The position numbers and the translations under genes were made by a program. Shown piece by piece: positions 51,578-60,310 of a stretch of 61,697 nt of DNA. The number at the start of each line of letters is the position of its first letter. The first letter of the stretch is position 1. The DNA is from Bacteroidota bacterium (GTDB lineage: Bacteria; Bacteroidota; Bacteroidia; Sphingobacteriales; Sphingobacteriaceae), in contig JAHJVW010000132.1 in assembly GCA_018828585.1 (NCBI GenBank), forward strand, positions 1-61,697, written 5' to 3'. The notes beneath the pieces are model-generated. The model ran no database searches. It had not been told where the DNA came from and saw nothing but the letters and a program-made list of their open reading frames with translations.

Positions 51578-54349
51578 ATGCAATCCGAAGAATTATCAAT
51601 AAAAAGTAATCATCAACAAGCTATTCAAGCAATGGCTGATTACGATTTGTTTGATAAATCGTCAGATCAAGAATTTGAGCCAATTTTAAAATTGGCTCGA
51701 TTTATCACTTCCTGCCCAATTGCATATATTTCTTTTGTTGATGAAAATTGTGAATCAGTTAGATTCAGTCATGGTTTACCTCAAGTACAATTACTACTTG
51801 AACAAACTGTTTGTAAACTAGTGATAGAAAGTAGTAGTTTCTTGCAGATTTCTGATCTTTCTAAAGACATTAGAGTGAAAAAGTTGTTTGCCAATGAGCC
51901 CCCTCCTTTTTTATTTTATGCAGGTAACCCTCTAATAGATAAACATGGACATAAAATAGGGACACTATGCGTAGGGGGCTTAAATTCTAAAGAGCTAAAC
52001 CAAGATCAAATTGATGCTTTTAAGGAGTTAACTACTCAAATTATAAGCAATTTAGAGCTTAGAAGGTTGAGCATAGAGGAAACTCAAAGCATAAAAAAGA
52101 ATGAGGAATTTCAAAACCTTTTTAACTCTTCTCCTGATTTAATTCTTATGCTAAATGAGCATCAGGAAATACAAACTGTAAATGATGCCGTTGAAGATAT
52201 TTTTGGATATACAGAAGAAGAATTTAAAGGGTCGAATATTTCCAACTTCATCATTCTTGAAGATAGAAAAGCTGTTGTAAAATTAGCAACTTCCAATCTC
52301 AAGAAAAAAATCAAAAAATTAAATATTGAAACCAGAATTATTACAAAAGATAATTCAACAAAATGGATTAGTTGGAACGCAATTACTAAAAACAGGGTTT
52401 GGTTTGTTACAGGTAGGGATATTACTAAAGAAAAAGAGTCTAGACAACAGCTTCATCAATTATCTACAGTTGCCAGTAAAATAAATAATGGGGTAGTTAT
52501 TTCTGATCCAAATAGCAATGTGATTTGGATTAATAATGCTTTTACAAAAATTACAGGGTTTAAACTTGATGATCTGGAATTTCAAAAATTAGGAGACGTT
52601 ATTATTGGAGCAAATAGCAATGTCGATATTATAGAAAAAGCTAGGCTAGAAACCCAAAATAAAAAATCTTTTTCAGTTGAATTATTGGCTTATCGTAAAG
52701 ATGGAGTTCCTATATGGCTTTCCATTTTTAATACCATTATTTTAGATAATAAGGGGGATATAGAAAGCTTAATTGAAATCGTAATTGATATAACGGAGAG
52801 AAAGAATGCCGAAGAAAGGTTAGAGTTATTATCTCTTGTTGCTAGTAAAACAGAAAACGGTGTCTCGATAAGTGATAAAACGGGTAGGGTTAAATGGGTT
52901 AATAGTGCATTAGAGAAATTATTTGGTTATACTTTTAAAGAACTCGAAGGCAAAAGAATTGGAGACATCGTAAAAGGTGCGGAAACTGATGTCAAAAAAC
53001 TAAATGAAGCTAGGGCAGATGCAAGGAGACATGTGCCTTATGATATAGAATTAAAAGTGTATAAAAAAGACAACACACCTGTTTGGGTTTCTGTTTCTAA
53101 TACGCCAATTTATGATGATAATGGAAATATTGAACGGGAAGTTGAGATTATTAATGACATTACAGAACGCAAAAAAGTAGAAGAGCAATTAATTGAGTCT
53201 AAAGAACAAGCATTGCAACTGAGTAAAGCAAAGGAAATGTTCCTATCTGTCATGAGTCATGAAATTAGAACACCTTTAAATGGGGTAATTGGGCTAACCA
53301 ATATTCTATTAGAAGAAGAGAAGTTGGAGCATCAAGAACAGAGCTTGAATCTGCTAAAATTTTCATCTGATAACTTGTTAAACCTAATCAATGATATTTT
53401 GGATTTTACCAAGATTGAGGTAGGTAAAGTTGAATTGGAGAGGAAAAGATTAAATATTGGAGACTTGGTTAGAGATATTTCGGATTCTTTAGCATTTAAG
53501 GTAAAAGAAAAAGGGATTGAGATCAAGCATTTTATTGACCCCGAACTTCCTACTTTGGTTAGAGGAGATAAAACCAGACTTTATCAAATTTTAATCAATT
53601 TATTAAATAACGCCATAAAATTTACCGAAAAAGGTTTCGTGAAAATTTCGGTATGTCTTGTATCAGTAGAAGAAGATTTTACTACACTCCACTTTGAAAT
53701 TTCTGATACCGGAATTGGAATTCCTGAAGATAAGTTTGATCATATTTTTGAATCGTTTACCCAAGCAGAATCAAATACAACTAGGAAATACGGTGGGACT
53801 GGCTTAGGCCTTTCTATTACAAAAAGGTTGATAGAACTATTTGGAGGTGAAATAAAATTGAATAGTACGTTAGGAAAAGGGTCTATATTTTACTTCGATC
53901 TAAGATTTAATAATTTTAAAGACTTATCAATTGAGAAAGTTAATAGTTCAGAAAATCAAAAAATAATGATGAATGCTAAAGTGTTAGTTGTTGATGATAA
54001 TGAAATAAATAGAATTTTAGCCAATAAGATATTATCTAAATTTGGAATAGATGTAGTGTCTGCAGAGAGCGGAGAAGAAGCAATAGAAATTATCACTCAA
54101 GATAACACAATTGATTTAGTTTTGATGGATATTCATATGCCAGGAATATCTGGTTATGAGGCAACCAAAAGATTAAGATCAATAGCTGGTGAATATTACC
54201 AAAAACTTCCAATAATAGCTTTAACAGCATCAATACTCAATGATGATATAGAAACTATTTATAATAGTGGGATGACGGATCACCAGCTTAAACCTTATAA
54301 GCCTGATGATCTTATTGCTACCATTTCTAAATACGTTAATAAGTCATAA
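51578..54349 (+). CDS. Hybrid sensor histidine kinase/response regulator (GAF-PAS-PAS-PAS-HisKA-HATPase-REC)
   Basis: A 923-residue cytoplasmic sensor with no membrane helix. Order: GAF (about 20-165), three PAS domains (about 180-285, 295-410, 415-535), HisKA with His561 in MSHEIRTPLNG, HATPase (LLNNAIKFTEKG, DTGIGIPEDKF, GGTGLGLSITKRLIELFGG) and a receiver with Asp851 in LVLMDIHMPGISG. PAS2 and PAS3 have a LOV-like layout (GKRIGDIVKGAETD) but lack the photoactive Cys. There is no output domain, so the phosphate must pass on to an unseen partner. The link to glyA 12 bases upstream is probably only transcriptional. Confidence 0.93.
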   Translation: MQSEELSIKSNHQQAIQAMADYDLFDKSSDQEFEPILKLARFITSCPIAYISFVDENCESVRFSHGLPQVQLLLEQTVCKLVIESSSFLQISDLSKDIRVKKLFANEPPPFLFYAGNPLIDKHGHKIGTLCVGGLNSKELNQDQIDAFKELTTQIISNLELRRLSIEETQSIKKNEEFQNLFNSSPDLILMLNEHQEIQTVNDAVEDIFGYTEEEFKGSNISNFIILEDRKAVVKLATSNLKKKIKKLNIETRIITKDNSTKWISWNAITKNRVWFVTGRDITKEKESRQQLHQLSTVASKINNGVVISDPNSNVIWINNAFTKITGFKLDDLEFQKLGDVIIGANSNVDIIEKARLETQNKKSFSVELLAYRKDGVPIWLSIFNTIILDNKGDIESLIEIVIDITERKNAEERLELLSLVASKTENGVSISDKTGRVKWVNSALEKLFGYTFKELEGKRIGDIVKGAETDVKKLNEARADARRHVPYDIELKVYKKDNTPVWVSVSNTPIYDDNGNIEREVEIINDITERKKVEEQLIESKEQALQLSKAKEMFLSVMSHEIRTPLNGVIGLTNILLEEEKLEHQEQSLNLLKFSSDNLLNLINDILDFTKIEVGKVELERKRLNIGDLVRDISDSLAFKVKEKGIEIKHFIDPELPTLVRGDKTRLYQILINLLNNAIKFTEKGFVKISVCLVSVEEDFTTLHFEISDTGIGIPEDKFDHIFESFTQAESNTTRKYGGTGLGLSITKRLIELFGGEIKLNSTLGKGSIFYFDLRFNNFKDLSIEKVNSSENQKIMMNAKVLVVDDNEINRILANKILSKFGIDVVSAESGEEAIEIITQDNTIDLVLMDIHMPGISGYEATKRLRSIAGEYYQKLPIIALTASILNDDIETIYNSGMTDHQLKPYKPDDLIATISKYVNKS

Positions 54350-54363
54350 TCCTTTAAAAGGAA

Positions 54364-54392
54364 AAAGCGAAATTCATTACGAATTCCGCTTT
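54364..54392 (+). terminator. Intrinsic terminator of the histidine kinase gene
   Basis: AAAGCGAAATTC pairs with GAATTCCGCTTT around ATTAC with one mismatch, ending in TTTCTC. It may also serve the opposite strand, which shows AAAGCGG then T-rich sequence. Confidence 0.65.
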
Positions 54393-54473
54393 CTCTAATC
54401 TAAATTAACGCTCTCGATAACTTATACTTCAGTTAGTTGAGAAATGTTTCAAAATATTTTATTTTTTCATAAA

Positions 54474-55853
54474 TTATTCGAAACAACCAAGTGTTGAGGG
54501 AAAAATCCGTGTTTTTCCGCCTAAATCTTTAATCAAATAATTACTGTAGTAAATATTTGAAGTTAAATTTTGGCCTTTCACAATTGCCAAACTGGTTTTT
54601 TCTAATTTGTATTCTTCTTTTCTAGAATTAATAAATAAAGGATCAGTATTAAAAAGATTACTTAGTCCCCAAGAAGACATTTGATCAGTTTTAATTAAAT
54701 TATTTTGAAAGTTTAGCGAAAACTGACTATTCCCAATTTGATTTACTTCTAATTCTCGATTTAAACTTCCATAAATGATGTTATTTGTAAAAGTTGCATT
54801 TAAAGCTTTGTTCAAATTGCCTTTGTCTTCTAAATTATTGCTTAAATAAACCGATGGTGATTTTCTTGGGAAGCTATAATTAAAGTTGGCGAAAGTGTTT
54901 TGATAAAATTTATAATCGCCACCATAAAGCCCAATCAATAAAAACTGCCCACAATTATAAATCAAATTGTTGATCCCAGTTATTGTCGCGGTATAACCTA
55001 AAACGCCAGCTACCTCATGGTTTTTAATAATACTATTTGCTAAAAGCAACTTTGGATTGGTGTTTATACTTAAAGAATCCACTCTAATTCCAACTAGTGC
55101 ATTTTTAACGGTAGCATAATTCATCAAATTATCATAACTGGTTCTTAAAAAATGTAACCCCTGCCACTGGCCAGGCTCATCATAATAAATTCTTTCTAAT
55201 CGGTCACTACTAAAAGTAATACTATCCGTTAAGGTTCCATTTGCTCTTAAACTCCCCGCTATAAAAAGTTTAGCTCCTTTATGAAAATATAATCTCGCAC
55301 CATGCTCGATGGTAATTGTAGATAGATTTCCAATAACTGCTTCACCAAAAAATAGATAAGGTTTGTCTTTTGTAAAAGTCCTGTTAGTTGTGAAGTAAGT
55401 ATCCTTAAAATAAACAGCATTTTGACCATAAGCAATCAATGGAATTTTTTTGCTTTTACCATTCAATGTAAAATTCAATTCATCTTCTACTAAAAAGGGG
55501 CTATTTTTATTGTCAGGGTTAATGAAAGCCTTCACAAATACATAAATTGAGTCTTTTCCTCTAATTTTTATATCGCTTAAAGTAGATGAAGAAACCCCAT
55601 TGATGTTAATCTTAAAGGCAGATGAATTTCCTCCTTTGAGATTGATGCTAGAAAGAATTACGCTGTTCTTATTGCGGTTAAAAACCTTTAAAACTCGATT
55701 TGTTGAGCCGCTGTTAGTAAAAACAGTATCGAACAATATAGAATCTTTGGAAAACTCCAATTTAGCAGATGGTTTTGTATCAATTATTTCGTCTTTACGG
55801 CAAGCAAAGATTAGAGCAAAAAGAAAGATAAATAATAGGGTCAAATTCCTCAT
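54474..55853 (-). CDS. Lipoprotein with Ig-like N-domain and parallel beta-helix
   Basis: A 459-residue exported lipoprotein: signal with lipobox Cys18 (FALIFACRKDE). Residues 30-150 look like an Ig-like/ASH-type domain (FDTVFTNSGSTNRVLKVFNRN, KGKDSIYV-type strands). Residues about 155-440 contain the regular short turns of a right-handed beta-helix (LYFHKGAKLFIAGSLRANG, NSIIKNHEVAGVLGY, NNIIYGSL), often carbohydrate-binding or adhesive. It is the last gene of the rlmN-comF run, 23 bases after comF. Function unknown. Confidence 0.83.
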   Translation of the reverse strand: MRNLTLLFIFLFALIFACRKDEIIDTKPSAKLEFSKDSILFDTVFTNSGSTNRVLKVFNRNKNSVILSSINLKGGNSSAFKININGVSSSTLSDIKIRGKDSIYVFVKAFINPDNKNSPFLVEDELNFTLNGKSKKIPLIAYGQNAVYFKDTYFTTNRTFTKDKPYLFFGEAVIGNLSTITIEHGARLYFHKGAKLFIAGSLRANGTLTDSITFSSDRLERIYYDEPGQWQGLHFLRTSYDNLMNYATVKNALVGIRVDSLSINTNPKLLLANSIIKNHEVAGVLGYTATITGINNLIYNCGQFLLIGLYGGDYKFYQNTFANFNYSFPRKSPSVYLSNNLEDKGNLNKALNATFTNNIIYGSLNRELEVNQIGNSQFSLNFQNNLIKTDQMSSWGLSNLFNTDPLFINSRKEEYKLEKTSLAIVKGQNLTSNIYYSNYLIKDLGGKTRIFPSTLGCFE

Positions 55854-55876
55854 TGTAGCAAATATGCTTTAAATTA

Positions 55877-56572
55877 TTATTGCGTAAAAGCGATGCCCAC
55901 AATATTTATTTCTTTAATACCAATTTTTTGTAGCGCTATGGTACATATTTCTAAAGTAGCCCCTGTAGTAATTGTATCATCTACTAAAAGTATTTTAGTC
56001 AGCAATTTTTGTGTTTCCCTAGTCTCAAAAACCGATTCAATATTATGAAACCGATTACTTCTGCTTTGTTTAATTTGGCTTTCTGCCGATTTCACACGGA
56101 TTAAAAGATCATTTATAATTGGAATATCCATTACCTCTGAAAGGCCCATAGCAAATTGTTCACTTTGGTTATAACCTCTTTTTTTGAATTTATCCGGATG
56201 AAGCGGAACCGGGATAATAGCATCAACTTCTTTATACTGTTCCTGATCTTTTAATAAATTGCCATACATTTTACCTAACTCGATACCAACTTGCGGCTGT
56301 TTATTGTATTTCAATTGATGCATGATATTCTGAACTTTACCACCCTTCGAAAAATAAAGAAATGCGACTGCAGATTGAATATGAATTCGTCCCCAAAATT
56401 GTTTAGCTAAAGTATTTTCAGCATCTAAATGAAAATCAGTGTAAGGGAATTGGAAGATGCAGGTAGTACAAAAAACAGACTCACCAATCACCAAAGAATT
56501 TCCGCAAGCCTGACAAACATCAGGAAAAAATAAGGAAGTAAAATCTTTCAAATAGGTAGTTAAAAGATTCAT
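55877..56572 (-). CDS. ComF family protein (phosphoribosyltransferase-like)
   Basis: A 231-residue protein of the ComF/GntX family. The N-terminal zinc ribbon has four Cys (CQACGNSLVIGESVFCTTC, about 20-38). The C-terminal half is a type I phosphoribosyltransferase fold with PRPP-binding loop ILLVDDTITTGATLE (about 192) and the family segment RGYNQSEQFAMGLS. It is linked to DNA uptake in competent bacteria, but the reaction is not known. It follows rlmN by 11 bases. Confidence 0.92.
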   Translation of the reverse strand: MNLLTTYLKDFTSLFFPDVCQACGNSLVIGESVFCTTCIFQFPYTDFHLDAENTLAKQFWGRIHIQSAVAFLYFSKGGKVQNIMHQLKYNKQPQVGIELGKMYGNLLKDQEQYKEVDAIIPVPLHPDKFKKRGYNQSEQFAMGLSEVMDIPIINDLLIRVKSAESQIKQSRSNRFHNIESVFETRETQKLLTKILLVDDTITTGATLEICTIALQKIGIKEINIVGIAFTQ

Positions 56573-56583
56573 TGAATAATTTA

Positions 56584-57633
56584 TTAAGTGGTTTCTTTAA
56601 CTGCTAATTGCCCACAAGCGGCGTCAATATCTTTTCCTCTACTGCGTCTTATGTTGGTTGTGATGCCATGTTTCTTTAAGTAATTGGCAAACGCTTCGAT
56701 TTTATCTTCGTCGGCATTTGTAAAATCAGCAAATGAAATTGGATTGTACTCAATGATATTTACTTTGCAAGGTACATGTTTACAAAATTTCGCTAATTGC
56801 ACCGCATCCTCAATTCCATCATTAAAATTATCGAAAACAATGTATTCGTAAGTTACTTCGTTTTTAGTTTTTGCGAAGTAGTATTTTAAAGCCTCGGCCA
56901 ATGCCTTTAACGAGTTTTGCTCATTAATGGGCATAATCTCATTTCTCTTTTTATCATCAGCAGCATGTAATGATAAAGCCAAATTAAATTTTACGGCATC
57001 ATCACCTAACTTTTTAATCATCTTGGCGATACCAGCAGTAGAGACGGTTATTCTTTTCGATGCCATATTTAGGCCGTCTTCGGATGTGATTCTATCAACA
57101 GATTTTAAAACATTACTGTAGTTTAATAAAGGTTCTCCCATTCCCATATAAACGATGTTCGTTAATGGGATTCCATAATTTTCTATAGCTTGTTGATTAA
57201 TTAAAACTACTTGATCGTAAATTTCATCAGCATTTAGATTACGTTTTCTATCCATATAACCTGTTGCGCAAAATTTACAACTTAAACTACAACCCACCTG
57301 AGAAGAAACACAAGCGGTCATTCTTTCACTAGTTGGTATTAAAACGCCTTCAATTAAATGTTTGTCATGTAAAGAAAAAGTGTTTTTAATAGTTTTATCA
57401 GCACTAAATTGTGAGCTATTGATATTTATGACGTTTATAGAAAATTCTTGACTCAGTTTCTCTCTTAACTCCTTTGAAAGATTGCTCATTTCATCAAAGC
57501 TTCGAGCAGCCTTTTTCCACAACCATTCATATACTTGTTTTGCTCTAAATGCTTTTTCACCCATCAGCGTAAATAAGTCTTTCAACTCATCTAATGAATA
57601 AGATCTAATATCTTTTTTCTGAATTTTCTCCAT
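56584..57633 (-). CDS. rlmN: 23S rRNA/tRNA adenine-C2 methyltransferase RlmN
   Basis: A 349-residue radical SAM enzyme that methylates C2 of A2503 in 23S rRNA and A37 in some tRNAs. The iron-sulphur cluster motif is CSLSCKFCATG (about 115), the methyl-carrying Cys is in AACGQLAVK near the C-terminus, and YMGMGEPLLNY (about 160) and the RRSRGKDIDAACG end are conserved. A box CAAAATTA (57644-57651, TAATTTTG on the minus strand) lies 11 bases before the ATG and may be the promoter, giving a very short leader. Confidence 0.96.
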   Translation of the reverse strand: MEKIQKKDIRSYSLDELKDLFTLMGEKAFRAKQVYEWLWKKAARSFDEMSNLSKELREKLSQEFSINVININSSQFSADKTIKNTFSLHDKHLIEGVLIPTSERMTACVSSQVGCSLSCKFCATGYMDRKRNLNADEIYDQVVLINQQAIENYGIPLTNIVYMGMGEPLLNYSNVLKSVDRITSEDGLNMASKRITVSTAGIAKMIKKLGDDAVKFNLALSLHAADDKKRNEIMPINEQNSLKALAEALKYYFAKTKNEVTYEYIVFDNFNDGIEDAVQLAKFCKHVPCKVNIIEYNPISFADFTNADEDKIEAFANYLKKHGITTNIRRSRGKDIDAACGQLAVKETT

Positions 57634-57854
57634 TTTATAACAGCAAAATTAACATTAATATAGGGAATTTGCTCAGGTTCTTTAGTTTAACCTATTTTTT
57701 TACATGGATTTTAAAATCTATAAATTTGTTTTTTTCGATCTGAGTTATTATTATTAATTTTTTATACAGTAACTTAACACAAAGAAAACTTTTTATAGGT
57801 GTTAGCGTTTATAAAATTGATACAAATTGAAACATTAGTGCTTCAGGAATACTT

Positions 57855-58175
57855 ATGAGAAGATTTAGCGCAGATTACATATACACATTAGACGGCGCCG
57901 CAATAGAAAACGGAATTGTTGTAACCGATGACAATGGTAAGATTTTAGCCGTGACCGATGAAAAAGCGCTGTTAGATCCAAATATAGAACGTTTTGAAGG
58001 CATCATTGTTCCGGGTTTTGTGAACACTCATTGTCATCTTGAGCTTTCTCATTTGCATAAAAAAATAGCTAAAGGGAAAGGGTTAATCCCTTTTGTTAAA
58101 GAAGTCATTTCTAAGAGAGGAGCGAAAGAAGAGGTGGTGATTGAAGCTATGAAAAAGCAGATGAAGAAATGTTAA
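57855..58175 (+). pseudogene. Amidohydrolase, N-terminal part (frameshifted gene)
   Basis: The first 106 codons of a metal-dependent amidohydrolase of the cytosine/guanine deaminase-like group. It has the N-terminal beta sandwich (RRFSADYIYTLDGAAIENG) and the metal motif FVNTHCHLELSH (about 55). After EAMKK the frame runs QMKKC and stops. Reading one base back at AAAAAGC restores ADEEMLNNGIVAVGDISN in the next frame, so a single base is missing near 58153-58159. Whether this is a real mutation, a base-calling error or a rare slip cannot be told from the sequence. Confidence 0.85.
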
Positions 58176-59017
58176 ACAATGGAATTGTTGCTGTTGGTGA
58201 TATTTCAAATCAAACGATATCAACTGATATAAAAAATAGCAGTAAAATTAAATACCATACTTTTTTAGAGATGCTGGCTTTCGATTCTTCAAAATCTACC
58301 GAGGCAATAGAAAATACCATAAATTTAAAAGGAGCATTTAAAACTCCCACATCAATTACTCCACACGCACCTTATTCTTTATCAAAAGAGTTATTGAAAG
58401 ATTTAACCAAGTATTGTAAGAGAGGCGACAATAAAATATCTATTCATAATCAAGAAAATGATGAGGAGAATAACTTATATAGGTATAAAGAAGGGCCTTT
58501 TATGGACTTTTTTAAAGAGTTGAAAATAGACACTGATAGATTCAAGGCACAATCCAAAAACTCTATACAAACCATGATTCCCTTTTTACCTGATAACCAG
58601 AATATTTTATTGGTGCATAATACATATACAAGCTTAAAGGACATTTACTTTACCAAACGCTTTAACCGGAAATTGCATTGGTGTTTTTGCCCAAGCTCAA
58701 ACCTTTATATCGAGAATAGGTTTCCAACGTTTGAATTTTTTAAATACACTAATTATCCAATTACGCTAGGAACTGATAGTCTAGCGTCAAATCAAAAACT
58801 TTGTATTTTGACTGAGATGAAATTAATTCAAAAGAATTTTGAAGATGTTTCTTTCGAGGAGTTATTGAAGTGGGCCACTATTAATGGTGCTAAATTTTTA
58901 GGCTTTCAAAATGAACTTGGATCTATTGTAAATGGAAAAACGCCGGGTCTCAATCTTATTACTAATATAAAGTATGGTAGGCTAACGGATAAGTCTGCCG
59001 TTAGAAAGTTAATCTAG
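58169..59017 (+). pseudogene. Amidohydrolase, C-terminal part (frameshifted gene)
   Basis: The remaining 282 codons of the same amidohydrolase in the -1 frame relative to 57855. It keeps the rest of the metal centre: His in TPHAPYSLS (about 66), His in SIHNQEN (about 90) and Asp in TLGTDSLASN (about 202), plus the C-terminal beta sandwich. ATG 58169 overlaps the first frame by 7 bases. Together the pieces give about 385 residues, a normal length. The protein resembles deaminases of the SsnA/ADF-deaminase type; the substrate is unknown. Confidence 0.85.
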
Positions 59018-59060
59018 TTTCATTTTGCGAATTGGCAAATAAGCTTCATTTTTACAACAA

Positions 59061-60005
59061 ATGAATAGAGTTTGTAATTTGTTAGGAATAAAATATCCCA
59101 TTATTCAGGCAGGGATGGTTTGGTGCAGTGGTTGGGAGTTGACCTCGGCCGTTTCCAATGCTGGTGGTTTGGGTATTTTAGGGGCGGGCTCTATGTACCC
59201 TGATGTTCTCAAACATCATATTCTTCAAACTAAATTAAATACCAATCGACCTTTTGCTGTTAACCTGCCTTTACTCTATCCGGATATTGATCAGCATATT
59301 GAAACCATCATTAAAGAAAAAGTTCCTATTGTTTTTACTTCAGCAGGTAACCCAAGTATTTGGACAGCTATTTTGAAAGCTGAAGGAATAAAAGTGGTAC
59401 ATGTAATTGCAAATTCTAAATTTGCCTTAAAAGCGATGGATGCAGGCGTTGATGCCATAGTAGCTGAAGGTTTTGAGGCTGGTGGGCATAATGGAAAAGA
59501 AGAAACTACTACGTTATGTTTAGTGCCCAAAATTGTTGAATCGGTAAACATTCCAGTGATTGCGGCAGGTGGAATCTCATCAGGAAAGAGTATGTTGGCT
59601 GCTTTTGCTTTGGGAGCCGAGGGCGTTCAAATAGGGAGTAGGTTTGCAGCATCAAAAGAATCATCAGCACATGATGCTTTTAAACAAAAGATTATTGATG
59701 CCAAGGAAGGCTATACCAAGCTGACCATGAAGAGTTTAATGCCTGTTCGTTTATTAAAAAATGAATTTGCACATCAGGTTTTTGAGGCTGAGAATAAAGG
59801 TATAGGAAAGGATGAGTTACTCGAATTATTAGGAAAAGGAAGGGCTAAACGTGGGATGTTTGAAGGCGATTTAATAAATGGAGAGCTGGAAATTGGGCAA
59901 GTTTCAGCTAATTTTGATCAAATTTTGTCAGCTAAAGAAATTGTGGATGAAATTTGGAGAGATTTTTTATTTGAAAAGGAACAACTTAATCAACTCAAAT
60001 TTTAA
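59061..60005 (+). CDS. NAD(P)H-dependent flavin oxidoreductase (nitronate monooxygenase-like)
   Basis: A 314-residue FMN TIM-barrel enzyme related to 2-nitropropane dioxygenase, FabK and YrpB. Motifs: KYPIIQAGMVWCSGWELTSAV, SNAGGLGILGAG (about 32), AIVAEGFEAGGHNG (about 133, with the family His) and IPVIAAGGISSGKSMLAAFALGAEGVQIGSRF (FMN phosphate site, about 168-195). Possible roles are nitronate detoxification or enoyl reduction; the sequence does not decide. Confidence 0.9.
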   Translation: MNRVCNLLGIKYPIIQAGMVWCSGWELTSAVSNAGGLGILGAGSMYPDVLKHHILQTKLNTNRPFAVNLPLLYPDIDQHIETIIKEKVPIVFTSAGNPSIWTAILKAEGIKVVHVIANSKFALKAMDAGVDAIVAEGFEAGGHNGKEETTTLCLVPKIVESVNIPVIAAGGISSGKSMLAAFALGAEGVQIGSRFAASKESSAHDAFKQKIIDAKEGYTKLTMKSLMPVRLLKNEFAHQVFEAENKGIGKDELLELLGKGRAKRGMFEGDLINGELEIGQVSANFDQILSAKEIVDEIWRDFLFEKEQLNQLKF

Positions 60006-60036
60006 GTCTGAATTTAGAAATCTACAAGCGTAAAAA

Positions 60037-60309
60037 ATGAGATCTATAAAAATAATAGTTTCTGGTAGGGTTCAAGGAGTGTTCTTTAGAGCTGCAACTA
60101 AAGCGGTAGCCGACCAAATTGGAATAAAAGGAATCATCAAAAATTTACCTGATTCATCCGTATATATTGAAGCCGAAGGAGATGAAAGTTTAATGGAAGA
60201 CTTTGTTGACTGGTGCAAATATGGTCCTGATGATGCTCGAGTGGATGATATTTTGATAGAAGAGATAGAATTGAAAAACTATCGTAATTTTAATGTTTTA
60301 AAAAAGTAA
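60037..60309 (+). CDS. Acylphosphatase
   Basis: A 90-residue enzyme that hydrolyses acyl phosphates. The active-site Arg is in GRVQGVFFRAAT (about 19) and the Asn in GIIKNLPDSSVYIEAEGD (about 37). Length is standard. It sits 31 bases after the flavin oxidoreductase and its stop is one base before the TTG start of the flippase gene, so it may be in that operon. Confidence 0.94.
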   Translation: MRSIKIIVSGRVQGVFFRAATKAVADQIGIKGIIKNLPDSSVYIEAEGDESLMEDFVDWCKYGPDDARVDDILIEEIELKNYRNFNVLKK

Positions 60310-60310
60310 T

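Noticed and set aside
58153..58175. Programmed -1 frameshift in the amidohydrolase
   Set aside because: The site GAAAAAG lacks the first A of the strong slippery heptamer and I see no stimulatory stem after it; a deletion or base-calling error is simpler, so this is kept only as an alternative.
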